A DNA stretch of 64,000 nt, taken from the NCBI GenBank assembly GCA_951799405.1, contig OX637350.1, forward strand, positions 4,263,852 to 4,327,851. Direction: 5' to 3'. Positions within the stretch are counted from its first letter, which is position 1. Each line of letters opens with the position of its first letter. The stretch comes from Agapetus fuscipes (taxonomy: Eukaryota; Arthropoda; Insecta; Trichoptera; Glossosomatidae). A program made the position numbers and the translations under genes. This document shows positions 31,936 through 42,639 of this stretch, piece by piece. Under the pieces are notes generated by a model, which worked only from the letters and a program-made list of their open reading frames with translations, searched no databases and had not been told where the DNA came from.

Positions 31936-32318
31936 ATGATAGAATACGTAATGATTGGGTGATGAACGAGTGTGGTATAAAAGAGAATATGAGAATGAAA
32001 GTACAAAAAAGTACGATGAGATGGTTCGGACATCTCGAAAGAATGGATGATAAACGACTAACGAAGAAAGTGTACAAAGGAAATGTCAGAGGAAAGCGCG
32101 GAAGGGGAAGGCCGAGGAAAGAATGGTTAGACCAAATAGGTGAGATTGCGAAAGAATGGAACCTGCAGAGTGAGAATAAGAGAAGAGTATGTATGAAAAA
32201 GGTGATGAATATTCAGGAAATGAAAGTGGTTTGTAAGGACAGAAAAAAGTGGAGGCGCATCTGCGGAGGTACCGGCCACCCCTAGTGGAACGGCGGCAGG
32301 ATACAGTACAGTACATTT
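31936..32318 (+). pseudogene. RTE-A LINE C-terminal remnant
   Basis: It begins 5'-truncated at AATGATAGAATACGTAATG and encodes MRWFGHLERMDDKRLTKK, RGRPRKEWLDQIGEIAKEW and the ICGGTGHP end (frame 31959-32285). A GGCGGCAGGATACAGTACAG tail follows. It is close to the copy at 9726-10206 with few changes, so both are fairly young. Confidence 0.8.
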
Positions 32319-32345
32319 ACACGAACCGTTAGTTAGGGAATTTCA

Positions 32346-32396
32346 GTTCTCTCGACGTATCGTTGGTTTCTTATCCAACATCATCAGGAGACACAT
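32346..32396 (-). ncRNA. Hammerhead-like motif with a core change
   Basis: On the minus strand: TCTC, CTGATGA (32387-32381), one extra T, stem II GTTGG/CCAAC, then GATACGTC where GAAACGTC is expected, and GAGA. The GAAA-to-GATA change should inactivate it. Confidence 0.5.
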
Positions 32397-32465
32397 CCTT
32401 ATGCGGTGGAGGACAATGCATGTAATATGGAACCGAAATGTTCAAGTAATCGACAAGGCATTTAC

Positions 32466-32575
32466 TTTGTAACCCGTGACTAAGCTACACATATTGTGTA
32501 ACTTGTTGCCGCGTTCTCCCCGAAGGGATCGCATGTGGCGAGTGGAACCTATTTATTTTTACAGGTAAGGTGGCA
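32466..32575 (-). repeat. S2 SINE 3' fragment
   Basis: It has the GTGTAACTTGTTGCCGCG, GAAGGGATCGCATGTGGCG and TTTTTACAGGTAAGG words of the S2 end. Confidence 0.6.
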
Positions 32576-32579
32576 TGAA

Positions 32580-32919
32580 ACATGTTTTTGAAATCAATCC
32601 ATTGAGTCGTGGTAAACCTCAATGAAATGCAAAAAAAAATCCTAAACGTGGAATAGAAAGTTAAAATAATACAAGCTCATAAAAACTGCAAATGATAGTG
32701 ACGAAAAACAGATCATTTTTTCTATGAAATGATGAAAAAATTGCATCGCATTTAATGGAGCAGTGAAGCAGAACCGTCTCCGAAGGTAAATAAACACAGG
32801 TGTGTGGTTTGTTTGGGAAAGCGATCTGAGTAGAATAAATAACAACAGCATCCATTGTTGACTTTCATTTAATATTTGCAGAAATGGACGGCGAAGTATT
32901 CTATCAATGCGACCAGTAA
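32580..32919. other. Unassigned
   Basis: Nothing recognised. Confidence 0.3.
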
Positions 32920-33118
32920 ATTATGAATGGATGTCGTGGAAGAGGAAGACCGAGAAAGGTATGGATGGACCAAATTTTCGAAATAGCGAATGAAGGGGAT
33001 ATCCAGAGTCATAATAAAAGGAGATCTTGTATGAAAAAAGTTATGACTCTGGATGAAATGAAAGAAGTATGCAAGGATCGAAAGAAATGGCGGTTGATCT
33101 GTAATGCTGGCGGTTAAA
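32920..33118 (+). pseudogene. RTE-B LINE 3' end
   Basis: The frame reads MNGCRGRGRPRKVWMDQIFE, SHNKRRSCMKKVMTLDEMKE and CKDRKKWRLICNAGG. An S1 tail in the same orientation follows at 33160. Confidence 0.75.
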
Positions 33119-33159
33119 GCTGAGGCTTTCAATTTTTTTTTTTAATATGTTTTGTAGTG

Positions 33160-33219
33160 AAAATGCATATAATGTGAATCCCCAATCTAACATATCCTTG
33201 CTACCTAGATTAGATTAGA
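33160..33219 (+). repeat. S1 tail downstream of RTE-B
   Basis: AATGCATATAATGTGAATCC then CTACCTAGATTAGATTAGAC. The S1 head and core are deleted. Confidence 0.65.
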
Positions 33220-33339
33220 CAATGACAAGTTACACCCATTTTAATCGTTTATCCACGATTTACAAATCAGTAATTCTTTTTTATTTATTTTTTATTTATT
33301 AAGCAAACAAACAGTTATACATGTATTACTGATAACGCC

Positions 33340-33725
33340 AAGTTTGACGCTATCATGTGGTAATGCGAGGGGGAGGATTTGAGATCGCAAACTGGTTCTC
33401 GATTATCGCGATCGGACGAACTGCCCAACAAATCTGTCTAGGCAGCCAACCAATGGAGCAAGGGGGAAGGAATCACGGAATCAAATGGTCTGGACTCACC
33501 TTATCTCCAATGGATGCCTCTTTCGCGGAGCACTGGTCGCGTTTTTGTGTGTGGTTTCTCCTTCGTTCGCGCGCGGTGTACACTGCGATGGACACGTCTA
33601 TCCAAGGCCGCGTATGAAGAAGTACTGGCTGGAGACAGGTGATTGGGCAAATCGGATAGGTCAGATTATAGGCACAAGGACAAGGATTTTATGGCCAGCT
33701 ACCCATAACAAACCTACCTAACAGT
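33340..33725. other. GC-richer unassigned island
   Basis: This stretch is visibly more GC-rich than its surroundings and has two overlapping plus-strand frames (33357-33617 and 33485-33721) with no recognised motif. It could be part of an unrecognised mobile element or an exon. I cannot support either. Confidence 0.3.
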
Positions 33726-33885
33726 TCGCCCAAACAATTACATTTTAATAAAAACATAATTATGACAGTTAAAAAACCAGCAAAGTTTGCAAACATTGCA
33801 TTGCGTGACATAATTTCGTTGACTTTAAAACTGACCTCTTACCTTCGGCTAAAAAAATAAATAAATAAAATCAGGTTAATTATTA

Positions 33886-33925
33886 CTTATTCAGTTTTAC
33901 CTTTAAGGTGTTGATATATCTCTTA
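33886..33925 (+). repeat. R3 repeat end fragment
   Basis: TTATTCAGTTTTACCTTTAAGG, shared with the ends of 22638-22850 and 57875-58085. Confidence 0.45.
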
Positions 33926-33929
33926 AAGT

Positions 33930-34510
33930 TGGTGCTGTTTTTAATATTACTATAGAAAAGCACCATCTATTGGGCGTGTCTGCTAACACTGTTATATTCA
34001 GACTTTATAGTACATCAGTTCAAGTTTCATTCACCATCGTACCGTGTAAAGCTTGACAGACTTAGGTATGGAACTATGTCAGTCACGAAGAGGGCTAGGA
34101 GCTCTGGAGGGCTCAGTACTTCAACTCAACCATAGAGTTTATCACAAAATTGTATTGAAAATAAAACACCGCCCCTAGGAAGCGTTTTAGTTAGCCTACA
34201 ACTCTTTGAAGAACCTTCTGCAAGTGGAACGATCTGATGGCCAGCGGAGTTTACTCGATACCTGCCTTACGGTCACCTATTCATTTTAATGGTGCGTGAA
34301 TATTATTGACTCCAGATACAGAAACTGTAACTCTGTCGCCATTCTTTTAAGGGTGGGCAGAACCTCTGAAGATTTGCCTCACTTTTTTCCTATCCTTGCA
34401 TACCTTTCATTTCATTCATATCCATCACCTGTTTCATGCATGCATACAATGCATTAATGTAAAAGTTTATTTTAATTTAAAAAAAGCAAAGACACAAAAA
34501 TAATGATTTT
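33930..34510. other. Unassigned, with a small LINE trace
   Basis: 34325-34440 (minus) resembles an RTE-C end (GCCATTCTTTTAAGGGTGG ... CCTCTGAAGATTTGCCTC). The rest is not recognised. Confidence 0.35.
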
Positions 34511-34512
34511 TA

Positions 34513-34898
34513 GGGAGGGATAGAGTTAGGAATGAATGGGTAAAAAAATAATGTAATTTGAAAGAGGATGTGAAAGTTAAAAGTTAAACAAAAGAATGTG
34601 ATGAGATGGTTTGGGCATGTGGAAAAAATGAATGATGATAGACTGACAAAGTATGTAATCAAATAAAGTGTGAAAGGAAAAAGAGGGAAAGAACGACCGA
34701 GAAAAGTATGGAGTGATCAGATTGAGGAGATTGTGAAAGAATGGGATACACAAAGTGAGCGTAAAAGAAGAAAATGCATGAAAATGGTGATGGATATGAA
34801 GGAATTGAAAGAGGTATGTCAGGATAGGAAAAAATGGAGGCAACTCTGCAGAGGCTCTGGCCACCCCTAGCGGAATGGCGACAGAGTTACAGTACAGT
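34513..34898 (+). pseudogene. RTE-C LINE C-terminal remnant, damaged
   Basis: It follows the RTE-C copies at 12131 and 38488 (GKERPRKVWSDQIEEIVKEW, CQDRKKWRQLCRGSGHP). It has a stop after the NEWVKK block, a duplicated GTTAAAAGTTAA, and a stop before VKGKRGK. The ACAGT tail is intact. Confidence 0.75.
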
Positions 34899-34904
34899 AC
34901 ATGT

Positions 34905-36165
34905 TTCTGAGAAAATGCTCTTTAAATTCCTACTTATCAACTTTCAAATATAAGTAATATCTTACAAGAGTATTGAAAGTATCGAAATATTTTCTATGGT
35001 ATATTTTAATGCTGTGGCTTTAACGGAGGCAACTCTGCTGAAGCCGTGGCTACCTCTATCGGAATGGCGACAAAGTAACAGGTACATTGATAAAATTATC
35101 ATGGTGATCATGTACCAATATTTTGTCAAGAGATACGTTTTTTTTATGTTTATAGAAAGTTTGCACAAAATGCATTCCGTGTATTGTTGCACTTTAGGCT
35201 AAGAAGTATTCCGTTTGTTTCTAGCGTTAATTCACATGGAGTTGGGTAAGGCAACGGATAAATGCAACGAAATTAAGCAACAACAGATGATGCCATAATA
35301 AGGTTTATTTACTTGTAAAGTGGAAACAAGATGAAATAGACAACGGGTTGAAAAAGTAAACAGTTCATAAAAAGTTACTTTTTTTATCCTTCAATATTGT
35401 TACTGTGCATTGAAATCTTTGGTGAAACGTTGGACCTTAAGTAAAATGGCACCGCCATTTGCATACACAAGAAAAAAAATAAAGGTTTGCACTTACACAT
35501 GCTGCATGAGATCCAAAAGAAAACCAAAACATTGAAGGGATAAATAGAAACCCTTAAGATTCTTGCTGTTTTTTTAGAAAAAAACAATTTTAGAAATAAA
35601 TAAGAGTCTTTATTAAAGAGTCATTTTGGGGGGCTTGATCTCTACAGAATGGCAATTTAAGATTTGATTTATTAAGGCATATTTAAAAAGTATTACCAAG
35701 CAGGTGAGTAATTTTTGGTTCAAAAAATTGTTTAAAAGAAATATGAATATTTTAGTTAGAACATTACCTACACTTAATACGATAGGTGGATGCAAAAAAA
35801 GTTTGTTGAAAACCTTGTTGAAAAGTTTAATTACAGAAAAGGATGTTTACAAGCGTTTAATTAAATTCCTGCCTATTATGCTGTCAGTGAATTGATGAAT
35901 AAATCAAATGTTCATTAAAATAGATTTCCACAAATATTAATGGTTTGATTTACATATTTTTTTATGATTTATTGGAAGCACTAATTGGGCAACACATTAA
36001 TGAAGTCTAAAAGAGGAAAAAATACATAGAAACAGTGCTATTCATAGTTCTTAACTAACCTCTCACTTGTATATTTATTCTGATCAAAAGATCAAAGCTT
36101 AAAGCGTCCGCTTTCTGATTTAAAAGTTTTAGATTAAAATTGGAAGGTGTCAGAAAATTTCATAA
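34905..36165. other. Unassigned AT-rich stretch
   Basis: 35020-35085 repeats part of the RTE-C end (GAGGCAACTCTGCTGAAGCC, then TATCGGAATGGCGACAAAG) as a short fragment. Otherwise nothing is recognised. Confidence 0.35.
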
Positions 36166-36225
36166 ATGACACCCTGGGCCGCTCATCGGTGGGAATCGAA
36201 CTCTAACTTTGTGATTCAGAACGCT

Positions 36226-36400
36226 TCAGAAAAAAGTGAGTTTTTGACTTCAAAGGCTACATTAAAAAACCCTTAAGGTGCTGGGAAATCCCCACTTCAG
36301 GTGAAGCGACGTCGCTAACGCAAGGTCGAGAATAATGTAAGTTCTCTTATAACTAGATTTTGTAGGGTTTGTGTATTCATACAGTGAAAATTCATTTTTT
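36226..36400 (+). mobile_element. S2 trace followed by a decayed PLE-like terminus
   Basis: 36230-36300 retains S2 body words. 36300-36345 has GTGAAGCGACGTCGCTAACG and GGTCGAGAATAATGTAAG, a decayed version of the hammerhead-like segment at 7075-7123. 36367-36397 then carries GGGTTTGTGTATTCATACAG and TGAAAATTCAT, the terminus shared with the fold-back elements at 54.9 and 56.1 kb. Confidence 0.5.
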
Positions 36401-36535
36401 TAATTTTGGACTGTTATATTTAATTTAAATTAAGTTCATCTTTATTGTACCTATACCTACCTATTTATTTGAATTTATATAATTTTGATCTATGGTTTGT
36501 TCTTAATAATTTTAATTTGACATACATCACTCTTG

Positions 36536-36690
36536 ATAATGACCTGAATATTGATGGTCGAAAGTGCTCGAGATATAAAATATTATTGTGAAAATTAAAG
36601 TACGTTAAAGAAAAAATAATTTTATTTTAAAAAAATCTCTTGTAACTGTTCGTGTAATATCCGATAAATAAATTCTAACTGTGTAAGTAG
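36536..36690 (+). mobile_element. PLE-like terminal fragment
   Basis: GATGGTCGAAAGTGCTCGAG and ATATAAAATATTATTGTGAA match the right arm of the palindrome at 54949-54994. TCTTGTAACTGTTCGTGTAA then matches 7126-7150. Confidence 0.5.
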
Positions 36691-36744
36691 TCATAATTAT
36701 TGCAAATATGTCAAACAACCGTAATTCAGACCTAAACCTCTAAG

Positions 36745-36935
36745 TATAATCATTCATTCTTTCCACATGCCCAAACCATCTCATCACATTCTTTTGTACT
36801 TAACTTTTACATCCCCTTTCATTCTTTACCCATTAATTCCTAACTCTATCCTTCAGAGTTTTTTCCGGTCATGCTCCTCAAATGCTTCATTTCCACAGTT
36901 CATACTTTGCTCACTTCTCAGATAAGTGAGTGTTT
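36745..36935 (-). pseudogene. RTE-C LINE fragment
   Basis: This is an internal piece (VEMKHLRSMTGK through MRWFGHVERMND) on the minus strand, lacking the GRPRK part and the tail. Point changes disrupt the frame. Confidence 0.6.
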
Positions 36936-37156
36936 TTTTTTTGGTTTATGACTCTGAATAACACTGTTAGTATCGGTAGGTGCATCTTGTTAATTGGAAT
37001 GTCGTTTTTTTATCACTTGGAGCGCCACAGGCGTCAAAAAATATAAAATATTGTTTTGCGTAATGATGTTTTATGAAGTATTGCTTCACATTCGATTTTT
37101 ACTCCTTCAGTTTTAACTTACATCGGTATTCATAGACGACGCTATGAGAGCTAAAA

Positions 37157-37458
37157 TGAAGCATGACAGGAAAAACTCTGAACGATAGAATTTGGAATGA
37201 ATGGGTAAAGAAAGAATGTAAGCTGAAAGAGGATGTATAAGTTAACGTACAAAAGAATGTGATGAGATGGTTTGGGCATGTGGAAAGAATGAACGATTAT
37301 AGACCGACAAAGTATGTATACAAAGAAAGTGTGAAAGGAAAAGAGGTAAGGAACGACCGAGAAAAGTATAGAGTAATCAGATTGAGGAGATGGTGAAAGA
37401 AAGGGATGTACAAAGTGAGTGTGAAAGAAGAAAGTGTATGAAAAAGGTAATGGATATG
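37157..37458 (+). pseudogene. RTE-C LINE, left part, interrupted by S4
   Basis: It runs from AAGCATGACAGGAAAAAC to GTAATGGATATGA, where an S4 element enters. It has several frame-breaking changes and continues at 37642. Confidence 0.7.
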
Positions 37459-37641
37459 ATTTTTTTTTAACGAAGCCTGTGCGGGAGACTCCCTAGATTC
37501 AAGAGTCTCTAGGGGTCTATGACACATGTTATAGTGCCACAGAGGTGTTGGTGATGTGGCAGTTGTCCTTATCCGGTTACAGGGTCGTTAGCTGCGCAGT
37601 GCTGTGGTGTGTATTGCGTTGCGTGTTGGGTTGCTTTTAAA
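37459..37641 (+). repeat. S4 repeat inserted in RTE-C
   Basis: It starts with a T run and reads CCTGTGCGGGAGACTCCC, GAGTCTCTAGGGGTCTATG, GTGATGTGGCAGTTG and GCTGTGGTGTGTATTG. It matches 26695-26865 in reverse. About 8 bp of LINE sequence are missing at the junction. Confidence 0.7.
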
Positions 37642-37735
37642 AGAGGTATGCAAGAATAGGAAGAAAAGGAGGCAGCTCTGCAGAGGCTCTGCCCACCCTT
37701 AAAGGAATGGCGATAGAGTTACAGTTTACAGTTAC
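37642..37735 (+). pseudogene. RTE-C LINE, right part after S4
   Basis: AAGAGGTATGCAAGAATAGG through GGCGATAGAGTTACAG and the tail repeats. Confidence 0.65.
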
Positions 37736-37739
37736 AGTG

Positions 37740-38487
37740 TGAAGAGCGCCTCCCAGTTTCACGTTTCGGTACTATCTCAGGCGCAGCGCGTCCGAGAAGC
37801 GAACACGTCTCGGTGCATTTTCCCTCGTGCCCAGATGGTAATCGCTGATGATGATGACGATAAACCTTCGTGGACCACGAGATCCAAGAATTAGTTAAAT
37901 CTGTATGGAAACTTAAGCAGCGACACGATTGAGCGTTTTAGTTATCATGCATTTGATTTCATTCATCATGGACAACGATCTACAAAACTTAACCAAATTT
38001 GTGTGGAAACCAAAAGAGCGACACTATTGAGCGTTTTATTTTTCACACATTTTTGGTAAAACTTAGATGACTTGAGCATACAAAATAGAAATAACAGAAA
38101 TTCCACGTGCTGGTATTTTGGACCACGAGATCCAAAATTTCTTAAACTCATACAACAACAAAAAAGTATAAAAACTAAAGCAGCGACACTATTTAGCGTT
38201 TTAGTTACTATAAATTTTTGTTGCAGATGACTTGGGCAGGGAATTTCGTCTGTTGGTATTTTTGTCACGCGTGTGTACCGTTTCCATCTAAAACTGTAAA
38301 CGTGAGGATTCGCCTTTTAGGGAGTATGAACTCGTTTTCCCTAACCCAAATACGTGACGTCAAAAGAACAAGGTTTTTGCTCCTCTGATGTCATCTCACT
38401 CACGTCTACAGCATGCAGGTGTGCTTGTGAGTAAAATTATCTTTGAATTCTATCTCGTTTCAAAGGTTTTATAGTCTGAGCTCATGC
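37740..38487. repeat. Three related ~80-bp blocks, otherwise unassigned
   Basis: Blocks at about 37875-37955, 37970-38060 and 38130-38220 share GAGATCCAA/GATCTACAAAA, AGCGACAC and GAGCGTTTTAGTT words. They are imperfect and unevenly spaced, and belong to the word family noted at 4195. Confidence 0.45.
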
Positions 38488-39137
38488 TTGGATGGACCAA
38501 ATTCGTGAAATAACGAATAAATTGGATATCCACAGTCGCAAGGGAAAGCAAGTGGTCGGTGCAATAGGAAGAATAGCAAAGAACAAGCGATTGACGATGG
38601 ATCTGAGAATGGCGGTACACAATGGAATATTGTTACCGACTTTGATGTATGGAAGTGAAGCATGGACAGTGAACGATAGCGAAATGAGTAAAGTATGTAC
38701 GGTGGAAATGAAGCATTTGAGAAGCATGACAGGAAAAACTCTGAGGGATAGAGTTAGGAATGAATGGGTAAAAAAAGAATGTAATTTGAAAGAGGATGTG
38801 AAAGTTAAGGTACAAAAGAATGTGATGAGATGGTTTGGGCATGTGGAAAGAATGAATGATGATAGACTGACAAAGTATGTATACAAAGAAAGTGTGAAAG
38901 GAAAAAGAGGGAAGGGACGACCGAGAAAAGTATGGAGTGATCAGATTGAGGAGATTGTGAAAGAATGGGATATACAAAGTGAGCGTAAAAGAAGAAAATG
39001 CATGAAAAAGGTGATGGATATGAATGAATTGAAAGAGGTATGTAAGGATAGGAAAAAATGGAGGCAACTCTGCAGAGGCTCTGGCCACCCCTAGCGGAAT
39101 GGCGACAGAGTTACAGTTACAGTTTACAGTTACAGTA
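38488..39137 (+). pseudogene. RTE-C LINE, longest remnant (200 codons)
   Basis: The open frame at 38492-39094 encodes KGKQVVGAIGRIAKNKRLT, LRMAVHNGILLPTLMYGSEA, WTVNDSEMSKVCTVEMKHL, RWFGHVERMNDDRL, RGKGRPRKVWSDQIEEIV and CKDRKKWRQLCRGSGHP. This is the C-terminal third of an RTE-type LINE protein beyond the RT catalytic core. The first ~20 codons may be a rearranged piece, as MDQIREITNKLDIHS resembles the later MDQI...EIANE segment. ACAGTT tail repeats end the copy. It is nearly identical to 12131-12581 over the shared part. Confidence 0.85.
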
Positions 39138-39149
39138 TAATCAAAAGAA

Positions 39150-39232
39150 ATAACTGGATGTAGCGAAAGAAGTATGAAAGGACCGAAAAAATGGCGGTTG
39201 ATCTTCAATGCTGATGGCTACGGCTTGTTTTT
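39150..39232 (+). pseudogene. RTE-B LINE 3' end
   Basis: GAAAGAAGTATGAAAGGACC and AAATGGCGGTTGATCTTCAA, the last codons of RTE-B. S1 sequence follows in the same orientation at 39288. Confidence 0.6.
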
Positions 39233-39287
39233 TCTATTATTAATTGTTCATTTGTTTAAAATGCTTATTGCTTTCCTTTTTTTTTAT

Positions 39288-39745
39288 CCTTGACTGATTC
39301 ACCTTTGTCAATGGTCCACTTTGGTTCACTTTTGTCAACGACACCTTCTAATCTAACCTTATCTAATCTAAGTTGCAAAAATATGTCTCATTGGGGATAC
39401 ACATTATATGCATTCTCACAAGCAGACACGTACAAGTACCTACACGCTTGCACATGCCGCATGTGAACCTACGACATAACAACCCAAATCTCAAATGCAC
39501 ATACACCCTACAACTCTTGCCGTCCTTCCCTGAAACAGGGGTGACACTGACAAAGTGAACCAATTTTACAGCATGGGTGGTCAGCCGCATACCAACCTAT
39601 AAGTCAAGGAACCTTTGCTTCAGGAAAAGTCAACGAGACGTGTTCATTTGAGATTTGGATTTTTATTTTGTAAGGACACGTGCAGCAAGTGTAAGCGCTA
39701 ATCTAAAAGGGCGTGCTTATGGGCATGAATAAAATATGAATGTCA
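39288..39745 (+). repeat. S1 (+) split by a full S1 (-)
   Basis: Head and core words at 39288-39345 continue at 39613-39745. Between them is a full minus-strand S1 (39346-39612). ACCTT is present on both sides of the insert and may be its target duplication. Confidence 0.65.
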
Positions 39746-39749
39746 CAAC

Positions 39750-40040
39750 ATTTTAAGACCTACAGAAACCACTTTCAAATAAGCTGAAAAATTGTATTTA
39801 TTCCAATAGGTTTTTCGCGCGAAAAATGCCACAAAATCTAAACATTTACACAAACGAGCGCCACTTCTGGCAGGCGTGGAATCTTATTAATTAGTTACGC
39901 AAGTTGGCTTCATATTTGAGCAAGCAATTACCGCATTCTCGACAGCTTTGTGTGCCACAGTGGCCATGACACTTATCCAGCGCTTCCCAACTCGTGATCC
40001 GCAGACCAAAAGTGTTCCTAAACATCTTCTAAGGATCACA
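39750..40040. other. Unassigned
   Basis: Nothing convincing seen. Confidence 0.25.
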
Positions 40041-40048
40041 ATCCTAAG

Positions 40049-40365
40049 AGATGTCCGTATGAACCTTGAAAGTGGTCTGTATGATCCTTAGAAGCGGCCT
40101 GTATGAGCTTTGCAAGTGGTGCGTACGAGCCTTGCTAGTGGTCTTTTTGATCCTTGGAAGTTGTCTCTGCGAGCCTTGAAAGTGGTCTGTATGAGCCTTG
40201 GAAGCGGTCCGTTTACACCTTGAAAGTGGCATGTATGAACCTTGAAAATGGTCCGTATAAACCTTGAAAGTGGTCTGAACAATCCTTTGACGTGATCCGT
40301 ATTAGCTTTAGTCCGTAAGAGCTTCAGAAAGTGGTCCCTGTGAGCCATGGAAATGGTCCATTCGA
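40049..40365 (+). repeat. Minisatellite, ~25-bp unit
   Basis: About 12 imperfect units of the form GTATGAGCCTTGAAAGTGGTC in tandem, with unit lengths of roughly 24-26 bp. Open frames on the minus strand across it are by-products of the repeat. Confidence 0.85.
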
Positions 40366-40429
40366 GCATTTTGTAGTTTATACAGGCAAGGCAAGAGCAA
40401 GGTGACGAGGTACAATATAAATTTCCATG

Positions 40430-40565
40430 ACCGCTTCGAGTTTAGACAGACTACGGCACAGGGCTATTAATTCGGTTAGTTTATCCTACTGGACTAGTCT
40501 GAAGTTGAGAACAGAAACCAATATTGGCATTTTCAGGAAGTTGCTCAAGACACATATGCTTCAAA
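40430..40565 (+). pseudogene. Possible CR1-like LINE C-terminal remnant
   Basis: YWTSLKLRTETNIGIFRKLL followed by KTHML resembles the 'W.SLPLxLR...FRKxLKTHLF' end of CR1/Jockey-type proteins. It is short and without a clear 3' UTR. Confidence 0.4.
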
Positions 40566-40673
40566 AAATAACAGTGTCCTGGGGGTGGCTAGTACCACTG
40601 CTGTCCAATTGTCAAAGTATCCAATTCTTATTCTTTTCATAGTTCAAAAAAAGCAATTTAAGAAGTCCATGGT

Positions 40674-40830
40674 CGAAAAAAAAGCCCTCCCAGGTGTTAG
40701 ACCACTCGGACGTCCCAGGATGCGGTGGGCAGGCAACGTTGAAGCTGACGCCGAAGTTCTGGGAGCGAGGGGACCATGGAGGGTAGCAGCATAAGACAGA
40801 GAATCCTGGAGGATTGAGGTGCGGGAGGCC
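40674..40830 (+). pseudogene. LINE C-terminal remnant
   Basis: It encodes KKALPGVRPLGRPRMRWAGN, VEADAEVLGARGPWRVAA, a stop, then DRESWRI. 'GRPRxRWxxxVEADxxxLG...WRxxAxDRxxWR' is a common LINE-protein tail, distinct from RTE-A to D. Confidence 0.65.
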
Positions 40831-40839
40831 CTGAGCTTT

Positions 40840-41205
40840 CAAGGCTTATGAGCCGAAGAAAGTAAAAAGTAAGGTATGATCGAAAAAAGCTTCGGAAGCG
40901 CATGTGTTATCTGTCATTTTGAGCCACCAAATGTCACGATATTTTAATTCTCTAACAATGGAAGACTTGGCGCGTTTTTCTTCATGTATGATTGTGTTCA
41001 GTACATTAGCATACAAAGGAACGGCATCAAGTACCTCTTCCTTTTGTGTGTGGTGGCAGATTTTCACGCTGATACTCTTTCCGGCAAGTCATTTCTGTAC
41101 CAAGGACATTGCCCAAACTCATTCTTCTTGGATTTGTTTAACGAGGAATGATTTGCGTTTCTGTTATTTGTTCCATTCATAAAATATATTATGATGATGA
41201 TGATT
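40840..41205. other. Unassigned
   Basis: A minus-strand frame at 40846-41067 has no recognised motif. ATGATG units lie at 41190-41205. Confidence 0.25.
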
Positions 41206-41209
41206 ATAC

Positions 41210-41400
41210 TGGCCCTCCACGCTGCAAAAACTTGGTTCACTTTTGCCAATGCCATCCCGGTTTCACTTAAACGCGGAAGGAGTTGCAAAATTTATGAGCA
41301 TGTGAGGTTTGTACATATGCAGCATTGTGTAGCGCGAACTTGCACGTGCTTGCTTGTGAGTCTTGTGACCATGCATTAAATATGAGCCTTTTAAATGTCA
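41210..41400 (+). repeat. Divergent S1
   Basis: TTGGTTCACTTTTGCCAATG, GTAGCGCGAACTTGCACGTG and GACCATGCATTAAATATGAG parallel S1, but with many differences. Confidence 0.5.
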
Positions 41401-41434
41401 ATTATGGTGTTAATCTTAAATGTCGGTGGAATGG

Positions 41435-41515
41435 ACGAGGGGCCAAGTGGGCTGATCTTTCTAGCGTGTTTGGAATACAATAACGTTGGTTCGATCCCCG
41501 CCTGGGTCATTTGAC
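41435..41515 (+). repeat. Second type of tRNA-like SINE head
   Basis: GGGGCCAAGTGGGCTGATC (A-box-like) and GTTGGTTCGATCCCCGCCTG (B-box-like) at suitable spacing. The head differs from S2. Confidence 0.45.
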
Positions 41516-41692
41516 CATAACTGTGACCCTGGTTCAACAGATGTTATTGGGTAATTATCAATTAATAATTCATTAAAATAAACAATAATGAATTATAAAT
41601 TGATGATATTACTACCTTTTTCTGGCCAGGCAGAATATATTGAATTGCATTCCTCTTCACAAATCTATTTTTTTTTTAAATAAAATATATCT

Positions 41693-42155
41693 TTGCAATT
41701 AACATTCATAGATTATGACTGTTACCGGGAAAAACGGCAAGAACTGCAGGGTATACGTTACTTTGCATCCAGCTTCCATTCCAATAGAGGTGGCCAATGC
41801 CTCCGCAGATGTTCCTCCACTTTGTTCTGCTTGCTCAGCATTCATCAATCTCTTCGATTTTCTTCACTCTCCCGATACCAGTCAATTGCAATGTCGTTTA
41901 TTTGCTCAATACATCTTTTATTTGGTCTTCCACTTCCACGCTTACCTTAGACATTCCCTTTGCATACTCATTTTGTCAGTCATTCATCATCTATTCTCTT
42001 TCGATGTTAATATGTAGTTTGAGTATTATTATGTTAGCACACGTGCAAAATGTCCAAGCATGAACTTACACGTGCTTACTTGTGGGTGTGAATTTAATTA
42101 CTGTTAAATTAAAATGCATTTTAACTATTTAAATTAAAATATATTTGCAGATTAC
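41693..42155 (+). repeat. Divergent S1 split by a LINE fragment
   Basis: S1 pieces at 41693-41765 and 42030-42155 flank an RTE relic at 41766-42012. Confidence 0.5.
41766..42012 (-). pseudogene. RTE LINE fragment inside S1
   Basis: The minus strand matches the RTE end words (GGAGGAACATCTGCGGAGG, GGCCACCTCTATTGGAATGG) and encodes GSGRPNKRCIEQINDI. It is old and heavily altered. Confidence 0.55.
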
Positions 42156-42242
42156 AGATTCATTAACGCAAATTTATTGAATCATAATTAATGCCAACAA
42201 TACCTAGGTATCTTTTTCTCAACGGATGAAATTGGCTAGTCG

Positions 42243-42487
42243 CAGCGTTTTTCAACCTGTGGGTCGCGACATCCTGGGGGGTCGCGGAGCCTCTGTAGGG
42301 GGGCCGCGAGAGGTCAAGAAAACTTCAGTTTTTTTATACAACATATAATTTGTGAGACTTAAATAAAAATTCGATAAGAATTAAAATTATTATATTAAAT
42401 TAAATATATTTAAAAAAGGGTTGGGGGGTCGCGAAATATTTTTTGATATTAGGGGGGTCGTGACATGAAAAAGGTTGAAAAACACTG
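42243..42487. mobile_element. hAT-type MITE
   Basis: The left end CAGCGTTTTTCAACCTGTGG is mirrored by AAAAAGGTTGAAAAACACTG at the right, with GGGGGGTCGCG blocks inside. GGCTAGT occurs at 42234-42240 and 42488-42494, consistent with an imperfect 8-bp hAT duplication. No coding capacity. Confidence 0.85.
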
Positions 42488-42560
42488 GGCTAGTGAATAG
42501 CATTCCTTTTAACGAATTTACTTTAAAAATATATACATTTTCTATGCAATTGCTTTTTAA

Positions 42561-42630
42561 GCGCCCTTGGGGTGGATAGTGCCACTAAACGGCGCTATAT
42601 AAAATTGTCCAATTATTATTATTAATATTA
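42561..42630 (+). mobile_element. CR1-like E tail only
   Basis: AGCGCCCTTGGGGTGGATAG and CACTAAACGGCGCTATATAA, then ATT repeats. Confidence 0.55.
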
Positions 42631-42639
42631 AAGAGACGC

